Assembly: GCF_901933205.1 (NCBI RefSeq)
Contig: NC_044574.1
Coordinates: forward strand, 2,420,501-2,484,500
Origin: Camarhynchus parvulus
Lineage: Eukaryota > Chordata > Aves > Passeriformes > Thraupidae
Reading direction: 5' to 3'
Length of the DNA stretch: 64,000 bases
Below, one piece after another: positions 44,510 through 57,600 of this stretch. Numbering within the stretch: the first letter of the stretch is position 1; each line of letters opens with the position of its first letter. The notes beneath the pieces are model-generated. The model had not been told where the DNA came from, did not search any database, and saw only the letters and a list, made by a program, of their open reading frames with translations. The translations under genes were made by a program, and so were the position numbers.

Positions 44510-45210
44510 GCCACGTGTGTAGGAGGGTCGGGGGTTAGGATGGTCGGGACGGACGGAGATGAGAGATCTCTGAAGCCAGGTCGTGGAACTTGGGGTTTAT
44601 TGCAAAGGGCCTGGGTGCAGGGGCCTTTTGGAACTTGGGGTTTATTGCAAAGGGCCTGTGTGCAGGGCCCTGCTGGGAGCTGCCAGCCACAGCTCAGAGC
44701 AGGCCCGAGAGAAGAAAGGGGTAGAGAGGATGAGAGGGTGAGAGAGTAAGAGGGAAAGAGCGTAAGGGAGTAAAAAAGGTAAGAGAGTAAAAGGGTAAGA
44801 GAGTGAGGTTCCTGTTACAATACAATAAATCTTCTTCTGTGTTGAATATTCTGATTCTCACTAACTAATTTAGTACAATATACAAATCTTCTAGCATTTA
44901 CATACAGCCTATAAGAATCATTACATTACTATACTGTGTTACATTTTAAACCCTAAAAACTCCTCTTTAGGCCCCTTCTGCCAAGCTAGTAAGGTCTGCT
45001 CGGACCCTTGGACCTGTCTGCAGGCAGAAGGTGTTGTTTCATCAAAAGGGGATTACCTTCAGTCTGGCCACACCATTGTTTTCCCGTTGTTCAGTAACTA
45101 AGGTATCTCAAAGCTTGCTTTCATTCCAATGTCCCTTATAGCCTCTATATTCTCAAAATCTTTTGCCAGGCCATCATATTGATGATTTCCTGTTTCATCT
45201 TCCCCAACAC
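44510..45210 (-). mobile_element. LTR-like repeat upstream of LOXL3
   Basis: An AT-rich block with GGGGTTTATTGCAAAGGGCC present twice (about 48 bp apart), i.e. AATAAA on the minus strand, then GAGAGTAAGAGGGAAAG-type purine repeats. It resembles an avian ERV LTR; family not certain. Confidence 0.55.
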
Positions 45211-46389
45211 ATATGCCTGGCCAGAGTGCCCCTAACACACAGCCCCTGCACCCCTGGGGCTGTCATGGACCTGCCCAGTGCCCCTGTCCCGCTCTGCCAA
45301 CAGCCCCCACCGTGCTGTCTGGTCACATCCGAAGGGCAGAGAGGGCAGATGGGCACAGGGCTGTGCCCAGGAGAGGTGAATGGAAGGAAGGGAACGAGCT
45401 GCCAGAGCTGAGGGAGCTGGAACAGCCTCAGGGCACAGGGAAAGCCCAGCTGGACCAGCCAGGAGCTCGATCAAACAGCAGGAGCAGGGAATGGCTGCTG
45501 GCTGAGGGGATTCCAGCCCAAGCTCCCGCCCTCCCTTCCATGACGAGCGAGGCAGCCGGAGCATTCGCATTCCTCTGACAATATTTGTGGCTCCCCGAAT
45601 ACCTGAGGGAGATGTGGTATTCCTGTACCAGTCCCACGGCAAACAATAGTGAAAACCCTTCTCTGTGAGCTGCCCTCCCTTCCCAGTGTGCTATTCCCAT
45701 GGATCCTGTAGCTCAGGAGCAGCAATTCTGCACGGGGGGTGTTGACAAGCTCTGACCGTGCCACCATCCCTGCCAGTCCCTTCCATGATGGGAAAGCATT
45801 TCCCCAAAACACCCCCAGGGAAGCCCCCCAGAAGGATATTTCTGTCTCCAAGTCCCCCCTGAGCACAGATCCTGCCCGCTGCACTCACACAGACCCTGCT
45901 TGCCATTAGGAAACATTAAAAAAACCAAGTTTGGGCTTTCCTGGGGTGATTTAAAATTCCCATATTTAGCTGCAGTGTCACAGAGAAAGGGAAACAAATT
46001 CAAACTCCACACAGAGCTGGGGGCTGGCACAGCTGCTCCACCTCCCCACCAGCCTCCAGGGCAGGGTTTTCTCAGAGGAATCAGCCCCATTCCTGCTTGG
46101 TTCACTTTTCCAGATGATGAGGACCTGCTGCACACTCCGACCTCTTTGAGAACACCTCCTGGGCCAAGGCAGGGATGGACCAGGATGGTGCCCAGTGCCA
46201 GCCCCTCTGCCACACCCAAAACACCAGCACAAACCTACACAGGGCCCAGCCCTGCTGCCTGCCTGCCCCTTTGGGCACGTGTGACATTGGAGGTGCCACC
46301 AGGAGCAGTGAGAGCCTCGGGAGGAGCCTGCAGAGATGCTCAGGAAGGGTGAGGAGTCACAAGGACCAGCACTGCTGGTCCAGTTCCAG

Positions 46390-46505
46390 ACACAGTGGTG
46401 GCAATGACTAGATGTGGCACTTAGTCTGGCTGGCAAGGTGGGGATTGGTCACAGGTTGGACTTGCTGACCCTGGAGGTCTTTTCCAACCCTGTAATTCTG
46501 TGTTA
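46390..46505 (+). mobile_element. CR1 LINE 3' end
   Basis: ACAGGTTGGACTTGCTGACC then GAGGTCTTTTCCAACCCTGT and AATTCTGTG, the canonical CR1 terminus. Confidence 0.85.
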
Positions 46506-48109
46506 AATGAGATAAAGCATCACCTCCCTCGGAGCAACCACATCAGCGTGGGTCTGGCTCTCTCCACAGAGCTGCTGGGGACATGGTCCATGCAGCTGGG
46601 GCTGGTGGGAGCCAGCTCTGGCCTCCTGGTGCCTCAGCCGCCTGCTCTGGCACTGCCAGAGCTCAGCAGGACGTGTGTTTGTGGGCAGACAGCAGGGAAA
46701 CGCTCTGCTGAACCTTTTACCCAGCCAGCAGGAAGGGATGGAGGGTGCAAAGGGCCACACCAGCCCTGCCAGTGGCTCAGGAAAGGGGATTTCTGTCCTT
46801 GGAATGGGAATTGTCCATCCTCATCTCCACACTGCCTGGGAAGCAGAGAAAGGATGAGTTTGCCATCTCACAGCAGGAACAAAACTTCTTATTCCACCCT
46901 TGGGTCACCAAGAGGACACTGCCCTGCCCAGAGGAAGGGCTGTAAACCCTCAGAGCTGTCCTGACACATAATGGGAGCCCCCTCAGTGCTAACTGCAGCA
47001 CACCATGGGGGGAGTTTCCTTAGGGATTGGAGCTTCCCCAGCGCTCCTGAGCGAGTGCTGTGGAACTGGGCACTTTCACAACGGGGTCAGTACAACCCTG
47101 AAGGACACAATTAATGCCAATCTCCACGGTCTGGCAGAAATAGCCCGTGTCAGGAAGTGGGAATGGCCTTTTATGGGATCACAGGTCCTGTTAATTGGAG
47201 TAACTGTGTTGATATAACAGGCTGAGACTGGAAGGCATTCGATTCATCTCGCACCACCTTTTAATGAATAATCAGCACTCAACAAAACCAGTGCACCTTC
47301 TGCTAAGTGGATTAAAACTGGTCACCTGCTGGAACGAAAATGTGGTTACGTGGGGAAGTCACCACTCTGTGGGCTTTCTGGTGAGGATCACATGCTTTTC
47401 AAAGCAAAACTGCGCCAGGAGGAGGAAAAAAACACCTTCCTGGTACAGACTGCAGAGACAGAAATGGGGGGAATCGGAGATGGGAATAGGGACAGCCTGG
47501 TAAATCAGCACGGTGCAGCCTACATCCTTGGCTACAGGGAAAATTTAAATCTGTGCATTGAGAAACAAAATACAGAGGAACAGAACATGGCACCTGAAAA
47601 GTGCTTGGGCTTTGTGCAGCAAATCATTGATTCCTCTCTGAACCTCAGCAGTGTGACCTCAAGGTCTGTAATCCCTGCTCCTGGGTCCTGCTCCAGCATC
47701 TCTCATCCCACTGAGCTTCCTCTGCCCTGGCTCCTCAGCTCTGCCACTCACCTCAGAGTTTCCCAGTGACATTCCAGCTGTGCTCTGTGGGTCCAAAGCC
47801 TTTTCCATAGCCAGCCCAGCCCTGCCATGTGAGCTCCCTGCAGCCCAGCACGGCTCTGTGCCCGTTCCTGCAGCACCTCCCTCCCTCTCTGAACACGCTC
47901 CGTGCCCGGGTCCATGTCCTGGGCAGCCAGGCTAACAGGGCTCTCATTGTCCACAGCACTTTTTCCACCTCTGAGGCACAAGCTGTGAGTTTGCTCCATT
48001 CCTGCTGCTCTGCTGCTCGTTTTGCTCATAAGCTTTGCTCTGAATGGGCAGCCCAGCCCAGCATCCCAATCACCCTGTCAGCTCCAGCCTGGGACAGTCT
48101 CCTCTTGGA

Positions 48110-48165
48110 CCACTCTGGATGTGTTTGTGGCACTCTGGATGTGTTTGTGGCACTCTGGATGTGCT
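48110..48165. repeat. 21-bp tandem repeat, three copies
   Basis: CACTCTGGATGTGTTTGTGG repeated almost perfectly. Confidence 0.9.
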
Positions 48166-49087
48166 GCCCCAGGCACAGATGCTCAGCAGAACTCCTCAGT
48201 GAGGGTAAAGGGCCCTGGAGGATGGGCCAGCTGGGCGTGGGAGCTGGGAAGCAGCCCAGGTCCTTGCCACTGCCCACGAAACCTCAGGAATGTCCCAGCC
48301 GGGTGTGCACGAGGCCCTGAGCCACATCCCAGCCTGCAGCACAGCTGGTGGGGTGTTTGAGAGTAATGCAGAGTCAAAATCGTGGGGTTCTCTCCAGTCC
48401 TCGGCCTCAGCCCTGCTCTGCTGAGGTTGACATGGGTGAGAGGACCCTTCATGACACTGCTCAAACTGCTCACATCCTGCCCACTGGCTCTGCTTGTCCC
48501 AGTGGGTGACGGATCAGAGAGCGGAATCACCCTGACAAGTGACTTACAGGCAGGCACTGTCCCCATCACTGCCCTGCATCTTGCACAGGGGCTGCCCCTT
48601 CCAGGACTGTCCAAATCATGTGTGTCCTTCAGCACTCACTGGGCACACAGCAGGACAATCGGTGTCCCCACCAAAACCCAAGTGAACAGCCAGCAGAGCT
48701 GAGGCAGATCCGTGGGTTTGATCAGCACAGGGCATCCCTGCACACAGGGATGACATCCCAAGCCCCAGCAGCAGGGAAAGGCCAGGCCATGGGGGCTCCT
48801 CAGGGATGTGCTCGCCCAGCAGCAGCCTTGGACACACCCACGGGGGACATGGAGCATCCCAGGCACTGACAACTGGGAGGACTCAGAGAAGAGCAGCACT
48901 GGGAAAGCCGCCAGCACAAGGGAGAGGAAGCTCGCTCTGTTTATCCTTCCTTGAGAAGGTTAAGGGGTGACACAGCCACTCTCTGTTGATGTCCCATGCC
49001 GGGACATCCCTGAGAGCACGGGGTCAGGAGAAGGTCTGGTGAGTCCCATGGCTTCAGGGCTCCATCCCTCCCGTTCTCCCCAGGGCC

Positions 49088-49090
<3 letters not shown>

Positions 49091-49137
<47 letters not shown>
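49091..49137. repeat. (CA)n microsatellite
   Basis: About 23 uninterrupted CA dinucleotides, likely polymorphic. Confidence 0.97.
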
Positions 49138-49139
<2 letters not shown>

Positions 49140-50039
49140 CCCTTTCGCAATCCTGCTTTTCCCCTTTTCCCGCTTCCCGGCAGCCCTGGAGAGCCCGGAG
49201 CAAATGTGCACAAAGCAGGGGAGCCCCGACACCCCCACCCTGCTCAGGAGGGGACCTGGCATGGGTCAGAGCTCTGGGGTCTGGAAGGGCACATGGTGCC
49301 ACAAACTGGTCACAGAAGCAGCCCAGGGTGTCACCATAGGAATCTGGATTCCCTGGCAGGATTGGTGTCACTCCCAAAACTACAACCTCCTGTGGCTGGG
49401 AGCTCACTGCCCCTCTCTGCCCACCCCTGCCACCACCGTGTGTCTCCATCCGAGGCAAGGACAGGGACCCTGCTGCAGGAAGGGACAAAATATTGTGTGG
49501 GGCTGGGGTCGCACTCCCCCTCCTCTGACAACTCCCGGTCCATCCCCTTTGGGCTGCCTGATGTCCCCATGTCCTGCTGTCACCACCTAAGCCAGGACAG
49601 GTCCCAGCCCAGCTCGTACCCCCTCCCAGCCCCCGGAGGACACGGCAGGGCCCTCAGCAGAGCTCTGCCCGCTCTGGTCTGAGCTGCCCGGGCTCGGCAG
49701 AGGCAGCCCTGGGAGGAACCGGCAGCCGGCAGGAGGGAAAGCCCTGGGAGGAATGCGCAAACATCGGCCACCCCCAGGGGCAGAGGGGCAGGCAGGGGGC
49801 CGGGGGCAGTGGGGTTGGTGTCCCAGACACCCTGGAGCAGGGAGCCAGCCTTCCCGGACCTGCTGGGGACGGGACCGGCTCAGCTGCGGGCTCCAGAGAG
49901 CAGCAGGGAGGGCGAAAAGCCAGTCGAGAAAAATCATCCCTTCCAGCCCTCCCGCCCCACATCCCTCCATCCATCCTCTCCTTCCATGAGCTACAGCATG
50001 TCCGCTCCTCATGGAAATCCTGACACTCAGGATTTCCAT

Positions 50040-50720
50040 GTGTAACCCGCTGCTCGGCCCGCAGCCCGCACGCTTTGGGGTGCGGTACAGCCCCAAAACC
50101 CGCCGGGCTCCGCTTGCCGTGGGACACCCGCGCTGCCCACGGCAGCTCCGGCACCACGGCACGGCACGGCACGGCACGGACACGGCATCGCCGCCCCCAG
50201 CCCCGCTCCCGGGACATCCCCGAGGCGCCCCGGTCCCGTAAGGCGCAGCCCCCGCCGCTCCCGGGACAGCCGGGCCCCGCGCGGTACCTCCGGGGTGCCG
50301 AACCGAGCCGAACCGTGCCGTGCCGAACCGAGCACAACCGAGCCGAACCGAGCCGTACCAAGTGCTGCAGTGCCGTACCGAGCTGAGCCGTATCGTGTCC
50401 TGCCTTGCCGCGCCGTGCCGAGCAATTTCGGTCGGTGCCGCCGCGCTCCGCCCCGGCCCGCCCCGCGCCGTGCCTGTGGCCGTGTCCGGGGCCGCCCCGG
50501 CCCGCTCCGAGCGGCCCCGGCCCCGCCGCCGGCACGGCCCGCACGGGCCCGGCCCCGCCGCCCCGCCATGGGGCCGGCTCCAGCCCCCGCCCCGGCCGGG
50601 CTCGGCTCCAGGCCCGGCCCCGGCCCCCCGGGACGGAGCTGCTCGGCCGCTCCTGGAGCCGCCAGCCGAGCCCCCGCTGCCGGCGGTTTGACCGTCCCGG
50701 CCCCATCCAGCCCTCTGCTC
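50040..50720. promoter_or_regulatory. CpG island, candidate LOXL3 promoter / noncoding first exon
   Basis: Dense CpG over about 680 bp, about 5.6 kb upstream of the LOXL3 coding start and about 0.4 kb past the OGA-like gene's 3' end. LOXL3 exon 1 has a splice acceptor ahead of its ATG, so an upstream noncoding exon must exist; this island is the best candidate. No conserved ORF is visible in it. Confidence 0.5.
50295..50420. repeat. Degenerate CCGAG/CCGAA pentanucleotide repeat
   Basis: Runs of GCCGAACCGAGCCGAACC type through the CpG island, preceded at 50155-50180 by ACGGC repeats. Confidence 0.85.
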
Positions 50721-51091
50721 ACGCCGGGCAAGAGAGGGAAGCAGCCAGGAATGGTTCGCCCTGGGTGCCCTTCTGCAGAGGCTGCAGTGGGGTGGATGGA
50801 CAGATCCCTCCCTTGGTCATCGTGCCTGTCCTGGGCAGGCTGTGGCCCCCGGACCCCCCCGAGGCCGGGGGTCCCATCCTGCAGGAAAGCCCTGCAGGGT
50901 TGGGGCTGTGAGCTCACACTGCCAGCAGCTGGAGGCTGGGGAGCAGCTGGGATGTGTGGGGAGCTGCTTTGTTTGAGGAGACACAGCAGCAGCCGGTGTG
51001 AGATGTGTGAGAGTGAGGGTGTGACAGGGATGTGCTGGCACCCCAACACTTTCCCCCAAGAAACGAGCCACGGTGAGAGCCCAGCAAACGC

Positions 51092-51097
51092 TTTATT
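51092..51097 (-). terminator. Poly(A) signal of the OGA-like gene
   Basis: Plus TTTATT (minus AATAAA), about 535 bp past the stop codon. Confidence 0.75.
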
Positions 51098-51631
51098 GCC
51101 AAGGACAGCGCTTCCCTCAGGCCCCAGGCACAAAAAGAGAGGCTGCCCCGCCGCATCCCATACCAGATCAGTCCATGCAGACAAGCAGGTCCTCAGTGCC
51201 GAGAGCCAGCCCCAGCACCGGCTGCCCAGTCTCAGGCCACACGGGGCATGGAGAGAGCTGGGCAGCCCAGCCTGCACGACAGGGACACTCCCGTGACACT
51301 AAGGCACCGTGCTGCGCCCCAGGACCACAAACTCAAACACTGCTCACGAGTTCCTGCAGGCCTGAGGGTCCCCAGCAAAAGTGCAGGGCACCCAGCAAAC
51401 ATTTGGGGTGGCACAGAGGTGACTAAATCCCGTGAGCAGCAGAAATAGCTCTCTGCTACCCAGGTACCTCCCAGCCCTGCACACATCCCAGTGACATCCT
51501 GCTCGCCCCCGTGTCCCCTCTCATGTGTACCTGGCCTGCTGCAGGCGCCCCTCTGCTCCCGCTTGCTCAGGCCGATGCTGCGTGGGATGGGGGGCTCAGC
51601 CTGGCCTGGGGCACTGCCTCCCTGTGCCCTG

Positions 51632-54600
51632 TCAGAGGAGTCGTCCCAGGAGCTGAGAGCCGGGAGAGCTGCCCCAGGCCACCGGCAGGGCGACAAAGCC
51701 CAGCTTGCTGTAGAAGCTCAGCTGCTGCCTGTCGGTGTCACTGACCTGGCAGAACACTCCCCGTGAGCCTGCAAGCGAGGTGAGAGTCAGGGCACTGGGA
51801 TTGGGGACACAGTGACAGTGACCCCCTCCATAAGGGAATCAGTCTCTCCCCTGCCCCTTTGTCACAGAGTGATGCCCCGAGACACAGGCCCGCGTGTCCC
51901 CAGTGCAAGGGGAGGGGACAGTGCCTGGAAGCACTGGCAGGGGACAGCTCCCAGCGCTCGGAGGAAGGGCAGCACTCGGAGGTCACACTCACCATTGGCC
52001 CTGAGTGCACTCAGCAGGCAGAGGGCCAGGCTGCGACTGGCCCCCACATCCAGCACACGGGGGGCCGTGCCCAGCTGTACCAGGGAGGGGAAACGCCTCA
52101 GCACGGGCTGGGGCACTGCCAGGGGCTCTGCGTGGAAGAAGAGCACTGCTTCCTCCAGGGCATCCTGCAGGAGACAAGCACAATGAGGGAACCCCCTCCA
52201 CCTCTCCTATCCCCACTCCAGGCATCCCCTCACCTGTCCCAGAGCTGCCCCGCCTGTGCCCAGCTCTGGGGGGTACTTGTGCCTTATGGCTGGCAGCCAG
52301 CTGCTGTCTCGCTGCTGCAGGAAGCCTTCGGCGTGGAGTGCTCCGGCTGCGTAGCCACAGGGGCCATCCTCATCCTCCAGCACAAAGGTGTACTCAGGGC
52401 TCAGGCTGAGGAAGCTGCCCAGGAGCCTGCCAGGGAGAGGGGAAGCATGGCTGAGCTGAGCCTGGAGCACCTGGGAAGCTTCAGAGCAGCCTCTCTCTTC
52501 ATTCCCCAGCTGGACAGCACACCCAGCACCCACTGACAACGCCTCTGAGACCCCTCACCAAGGGGAGCCATTGCAGCCTCCAACACCTCAGAGCAACCTC
52601 CCTCTTCATTCCCCAGCTGGACAGCACACCCATCACCCAGTGACCACCCCTCTGAGACCCCTCAGCCAAGGGGAGCCATTGCAGCCTCCAGCATCCAGGC
52701 TGGACATCCACAGTGGTGGCTGCCATGACCCTGGTGGCCATCAGCATGGGGATGTCCCTCCCTGTCCCTCCCAGTGAGGCCACTGCCAGCCATGGGGCAG
52801 CGCTGGTCCCCACAGGGACGCCAAGAGAGGCCATTCCTCACTCCCCAGCCCTGCAGCATGCCCAGGAGGGAGCCTCAGAGGGGCCACATCTCACCTGTCA
52901 CCGAGGAGATCCGGGTGGGCCACGAGGATCTCTGCCACTTTGGGATCACAGTCCAGACTCTCCCGGCACATGCGGTAAAGCTCTCCCTGGAAGAGCCAGA
53001 TCCATGTCAGCCCTGGCTGTACCTGCCATGCCACAGTGCCACCACCTTCTGCTGGCCTTGGGCTCGTGGCCACAGCACAGGCAGCCTTCAATCCAGAAAT
53101 TGCCATTCCAGTCGGGCATCCCAAGAGCAGCTGCTGGAGCACCAAAAACAACCCTGAAACTCAGGTCTCCAGAGAGCCTGAGCACAGCAGGACATCCCCA
53201 AATGTCCTGTCCTGGTCACAGTTGAGTTTGCTGCTGCAAACATTCTGATAAAAGCCTTGCTCCTGAAAGGGGAGGCTGTCCTGATCACCCAAAAACAGAG
53301 GCAGGACCATGTCCTGCTGTGCCTGTTCCTGCCACGGGCTGATGGGCTCAGCTGGCTCTTCCTCTCAACAATGTTGTTGTCAAGGTTCAGCCTGAGCAGG
53401 CGAGCTGCACTCGTGTCTGTGCTGGCTGCATTTGTGGTGTTAGCCTTTCCTTGAGCTGGACAGGAGCAGGGTGAGGGACAGGGGTGCTCACTACAGGGAA
53501 ACCTTGAACATTTTGTCCCTCCATATCCAGATTCTCCCTTTCCCTCCCCTTCCCATCAAGGGATGTCAGAGCAGAGCTGGCACCAAGCAGGTCACAGCTG
53601 ACAGAAACTGCTGCTCTCCACCAGAGAATCACCCCATAAACTGGATGAGCGTTTGAAGAAGGGATTTGGAGATGGATCCCCACAGGCTCTGGCAGTGCCC
53701 AGAGCTGCAGACTGGTGAAGGCTGCAGAAGTTGCCATCCAGACTTGTCCTGTTCTGGATTTTTCCTGACATCTGCTCACAGCCAGTGTTGGAGATCAGCA
53801 CTGGGGCTGCTCTGGAGATCACCCACAACCTGGCAACCCTGCCCTGTGCTGGTTTATCCATGGCTGAGGGGGTTCCCTCTCCTGCTCTGCCCAGGCCCCT
53901 GTCACAGAGAGGTGGGTTTGCTGAGGCCACATTCTCCAAGCCAGGGTCTGACACGCTGCTGACCACAGCCCCAGAATTTGCCCTGGACCAGCTGACTGAG
54001 CAGAGCTGGACAGAGGGACTCTGCCCCACACTGGGAGCTCAGCCTGGGAGTTCAGCAGCGGATGAACCTGTAATTCATCATTTTATGGGCAGAACAAACC
54101 ACACAAAGGCTCTGGCAGGACCCCCTTCCATGCCACAGCTCCCACCTTGTCCAGGGGCAGCAGCGGGCGCAGCAGGTACAGCTGGCTGGATGGGAAGAGC
54201 GGGGGAGGATGGTAGAAGAGGTCACAGCTGTTCCCCACAGGCAGCAGTGCCTGGAAGAGATACAGCCCATCAGTTCATCCTGGCTCCAAACCTCATCCTG
54301 GAGGCAGCAGGAGAACGGCTCTGAGACTCCTGAAACCCCAGGAACCACGGCTGAGGTGCAGAGGCAGCTCTGTTTGCAGCAGCTCAGCAGCAGGGTTGGG
54401 ATGGTGACTTCCCAATGGCTCCTCAGCCCCAGAGAGAGGGAGGGACCCACTCTCACCTGCAGCTCTCCAAAGAGGCCCCCACGGCGCGCCCAGGGCTCGG
54501 CGTCCCTCCCCAGCAGCATCGGGGCACTGATGCTCTGGCACCCTGGAAGCAGCAGGACACAGACACACCTGAGGTGAACAAAAAGCTGCTGGGCAGGGGG

Positions 54601-57600
54601 AGATCAGCCTCTGTTCTCCCCAGCTGTGCAGCCCAGGATGGTGAGAATGTGCCCTGCATGCTGATTCCCTAAGGAAGGGGCTCAAGGCACACGGATCCCT
54701 CTCACACTGAACTTGGGGACCTGCTCAGGTCATCACCTGGTAGCAGTTCTTGCTTTGTAATAGGCCACAAGGCCCCCAGAGCAACCAGGGAGCTCCAAAC
54801 CAGAGGAAAACTGTGCAAAGTGATGCACAGGCATTCAAAAAACAACCCCACCTCTCAGCCAGGGCATTGCTGCTTCCAGAACCCTTTTCCACACAGGCTA
54901 AGGGGTCTTTGGGATAAAAGGGCTGAGGAACCACATTCTAGAAATGGCTGTGGGATATGATGAAGATCTGCTCCAATAACTGCTCCCTCACTGGCAGCAT
55001 TCCCAGGGCCATTCCTGCAGGCAGAGTGTGGGGAAGGACAGCCTGATGGCTGTGGCATTCACATTCTCTGAACAGAGAGAGAGAGATAATTCTCTCTCAC
55101 AGGTTTCTTCCGGGAGAAGCACAGAGAGAAGAAGAGAAAACAGTTCTTAGCAGAATCCAGTTACCAAATCCCTTCAGGTAAATAATCTCCCTAACACATT
55201 CCACATGTGGAAAAACAACAGGAACAGCAAGTAGAGCTAAGAATTTTCTCTTCTTCCCTCTGTGCTTCTCTAGGGAAAAAAAACAAAACTGTGAGAGAGA
55301 ATGATCTCTCTCTCTCTGTTCAGAGAATGTGAATGCCACAGATGGTGAGTGCTGGCTGCTGCTGTGGGGCTGGAGGTGATGGGGGGCAGCAGCCAGACCC
55401 CCAGCCAGGTGGGTGAGCCAGAGCAGTGCCCATACTTACAGCCAAAGCAGCTCCCCCAGGTGCCCTTGGGGTCCGGGTCGCAGAGAAGGTGACCATCTGC
55501 AAAGGAGGTGAGCGCAGGACACAGATCAGCAATAGAAAATGTCAAGGGGAGGTGAGCTCCAGTGGGGACCCTGGCACTACCAGCTGCACATCAGAACCCC
55601 AAATCTCTGTGCTGGGTCCCAGACACCTTCACCTCCTTCTTGGGGAAGAGAACAAGCTCCAGGTTTCCCCCCAGTGCTGCAGGGTCCTGGCGCTCTGATG
55701 GAGCCCCACATTTCTCTTCACAGAGAAAAGCAAGGCACAATTCTTCCCAAGAATATTCTTATCTCATTTGCTGTGCCTGTGTTTGTGCAAAAGTAGAATG
55801 CAACATTGAGATTGTTTACCCAAAGTGATGGTGTTTTATATCCTTGACCTGTCAGGGCCAGGTGTGTGTGTCGGGACTGTTGGGTGACAGACATGAGACT
55901 CTGTGCAGGGTTGAGTGCTGGGCAGATTCAGTTTAGATGTAATGTGATAGAATGTAATATACTATAAAATAATAAAGTGTTTAATTAGCCTTCTGATAAG
56001 GTGGAGTCTTCCTCATCATTTGTTGGGGTTTGCCTACAAATACTCCACTCTGACACAGCTGGGTTTGGAGAGGTGTGATGGGGATGGCAGGGGCTGGCAG
56101 GAAAGGCAGGGAATGGCAGGGGCTGTCAGGAATGGCAGTGATGGCAGCAATGGCAGGGATGGCAGGAGCTGGCATCAGCCACATACCCAGCCAGAGGACG
56201 AAGGCACTGGCAGCCAGCAGCAGGTTTCGGATGTCCCACAGGTAGGGGTGCAGGTCGTAGAGCAGCGCCCTGCTGGCCGTGCTGACCAGGCGGCTGTGCA
56301 GGCGGCACGTCCGTGCGCAGAGCCGCTGGAAGGAGCGAGCCCGGCCCCGCCACCGCGTGCCCTGGGGACACACATAGCCTGTCAGACACCTGGGGGACAC
56401 CTGAGCCAGACTGCAATGCAAGGTGTTTTCTATTACCGTCTGTATGGCAGATTATCTTTTGTCAAGTGGGCAGTTTGCTTTATCTGTCTCTTTGAGTGAC
56501 CACAATCACTCCTCCCTCGGGAGGGGACATCTGCTGATAACAGCTACTGAATGTCACTGCATGGCTGATAAGAACTACAGCATCCCACTGGGAGATGTGA
56601 GCCCAGGGGGAGGAGCCAAGCATTCCTGCCTGGATATAATCTGGAGATTCTGGAACACCAGCACAGCTTCTCCACTGGATTTCCCAGAGGAACAGCAGCT
56701 GTCTCCTCTTCCATTGGATCTAGAGAGGAAGAATACATCCTTCTCTACAGGACCCCCTTGCTCCAACAGAACCACCCCTGACACTGCAGGAGGGCTGCAG
56801 CCACATTTCCAATGGGACTGCTACCAACACCCCACAGGGTGTCAGGTTGGGTTCTGACTCTATCAGTGTTGTTCTAGTGGACTGCATTGTTTATTTTTTC
56901 CTTTTATTTTTTTTTCCTTTCCCTATTAAAGAACTGTTATTTCCTGCTCCCATATTTTTGCCTGAGAGCCCCTTAATTTAAAATTTGTAGCAATTCAGAG
57001 GGGTGGGGAGGGTTCACATTCTCCATTTCGGGGGACGCTCCTGCCTTCCTTAGCACACACCTGGCTTTCCAAACCAAGACAACACCCCAGCCACCACAGA
57101 CACCTTCCAGAGCAGCCTTACCCCACAGGCATCAGGAGCTGTGGCCGGGACCCCCACGCTGAGGCTGTTTGCTCGCAGCCACCGAAAGTGCTCCAGGAGC
57201 TGCTGTGCTAGAGCCCCGTGCTGGTAGGGCAGGTAGAAGAGCTCCACCAGCATCCGCACCTCCTCCAGGGTCAGGGGTGATGTGGGGCTGGGCACGGCCT
57301 CCTCTGGGGTCAGCGCTGCTGTGGGGTGGGGTCTGGCCTCCTTTGGGGTCATCGGTGCCATAGGGTCAGGCTCAGCCTCTTCTGGGGTCATCGGTGCTGT
57401 GAGGGTGGTCCTGGGCTCCTCTGAGGTCACCTGGGATGTGGGGCTGGTCCTGGCCTCCTCTGGGGTCACCTGGGATGTGGGACTGGTCCTGGGCTCCTTG
57501 AGGGTCACCTGGGATGTGGGGCCAGACCCAGATTCCTTGGGGGTCATGGGGCCAGACTTAGCCTTCTTTGGAGTTACCTGTGATGTGGAGCTCGTCCTGG

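Larger units (their letters stand above)
45211..49090. other. Intergenic sequence upstream of LOXL3
   Basis: Apart from a CR1 end and a short tandem repeat, no coding exon with family-like sequence is visible. DOK1, the human neighbour here, was looked for by eye and not seen. Confidence 0.5.

Noticed and set aside
45211..50040. DOK1, the human neighbour of LOXL3
   Set aside because: No PH or PTB-like exon was recognisable on either strand.
49654..50706. Long minus-strand frames (350 and 416 aa) in the CpG island
   Set aside because: Arg/Gly/Ala/Pro-rich composition from GC content, no domain or splice support.
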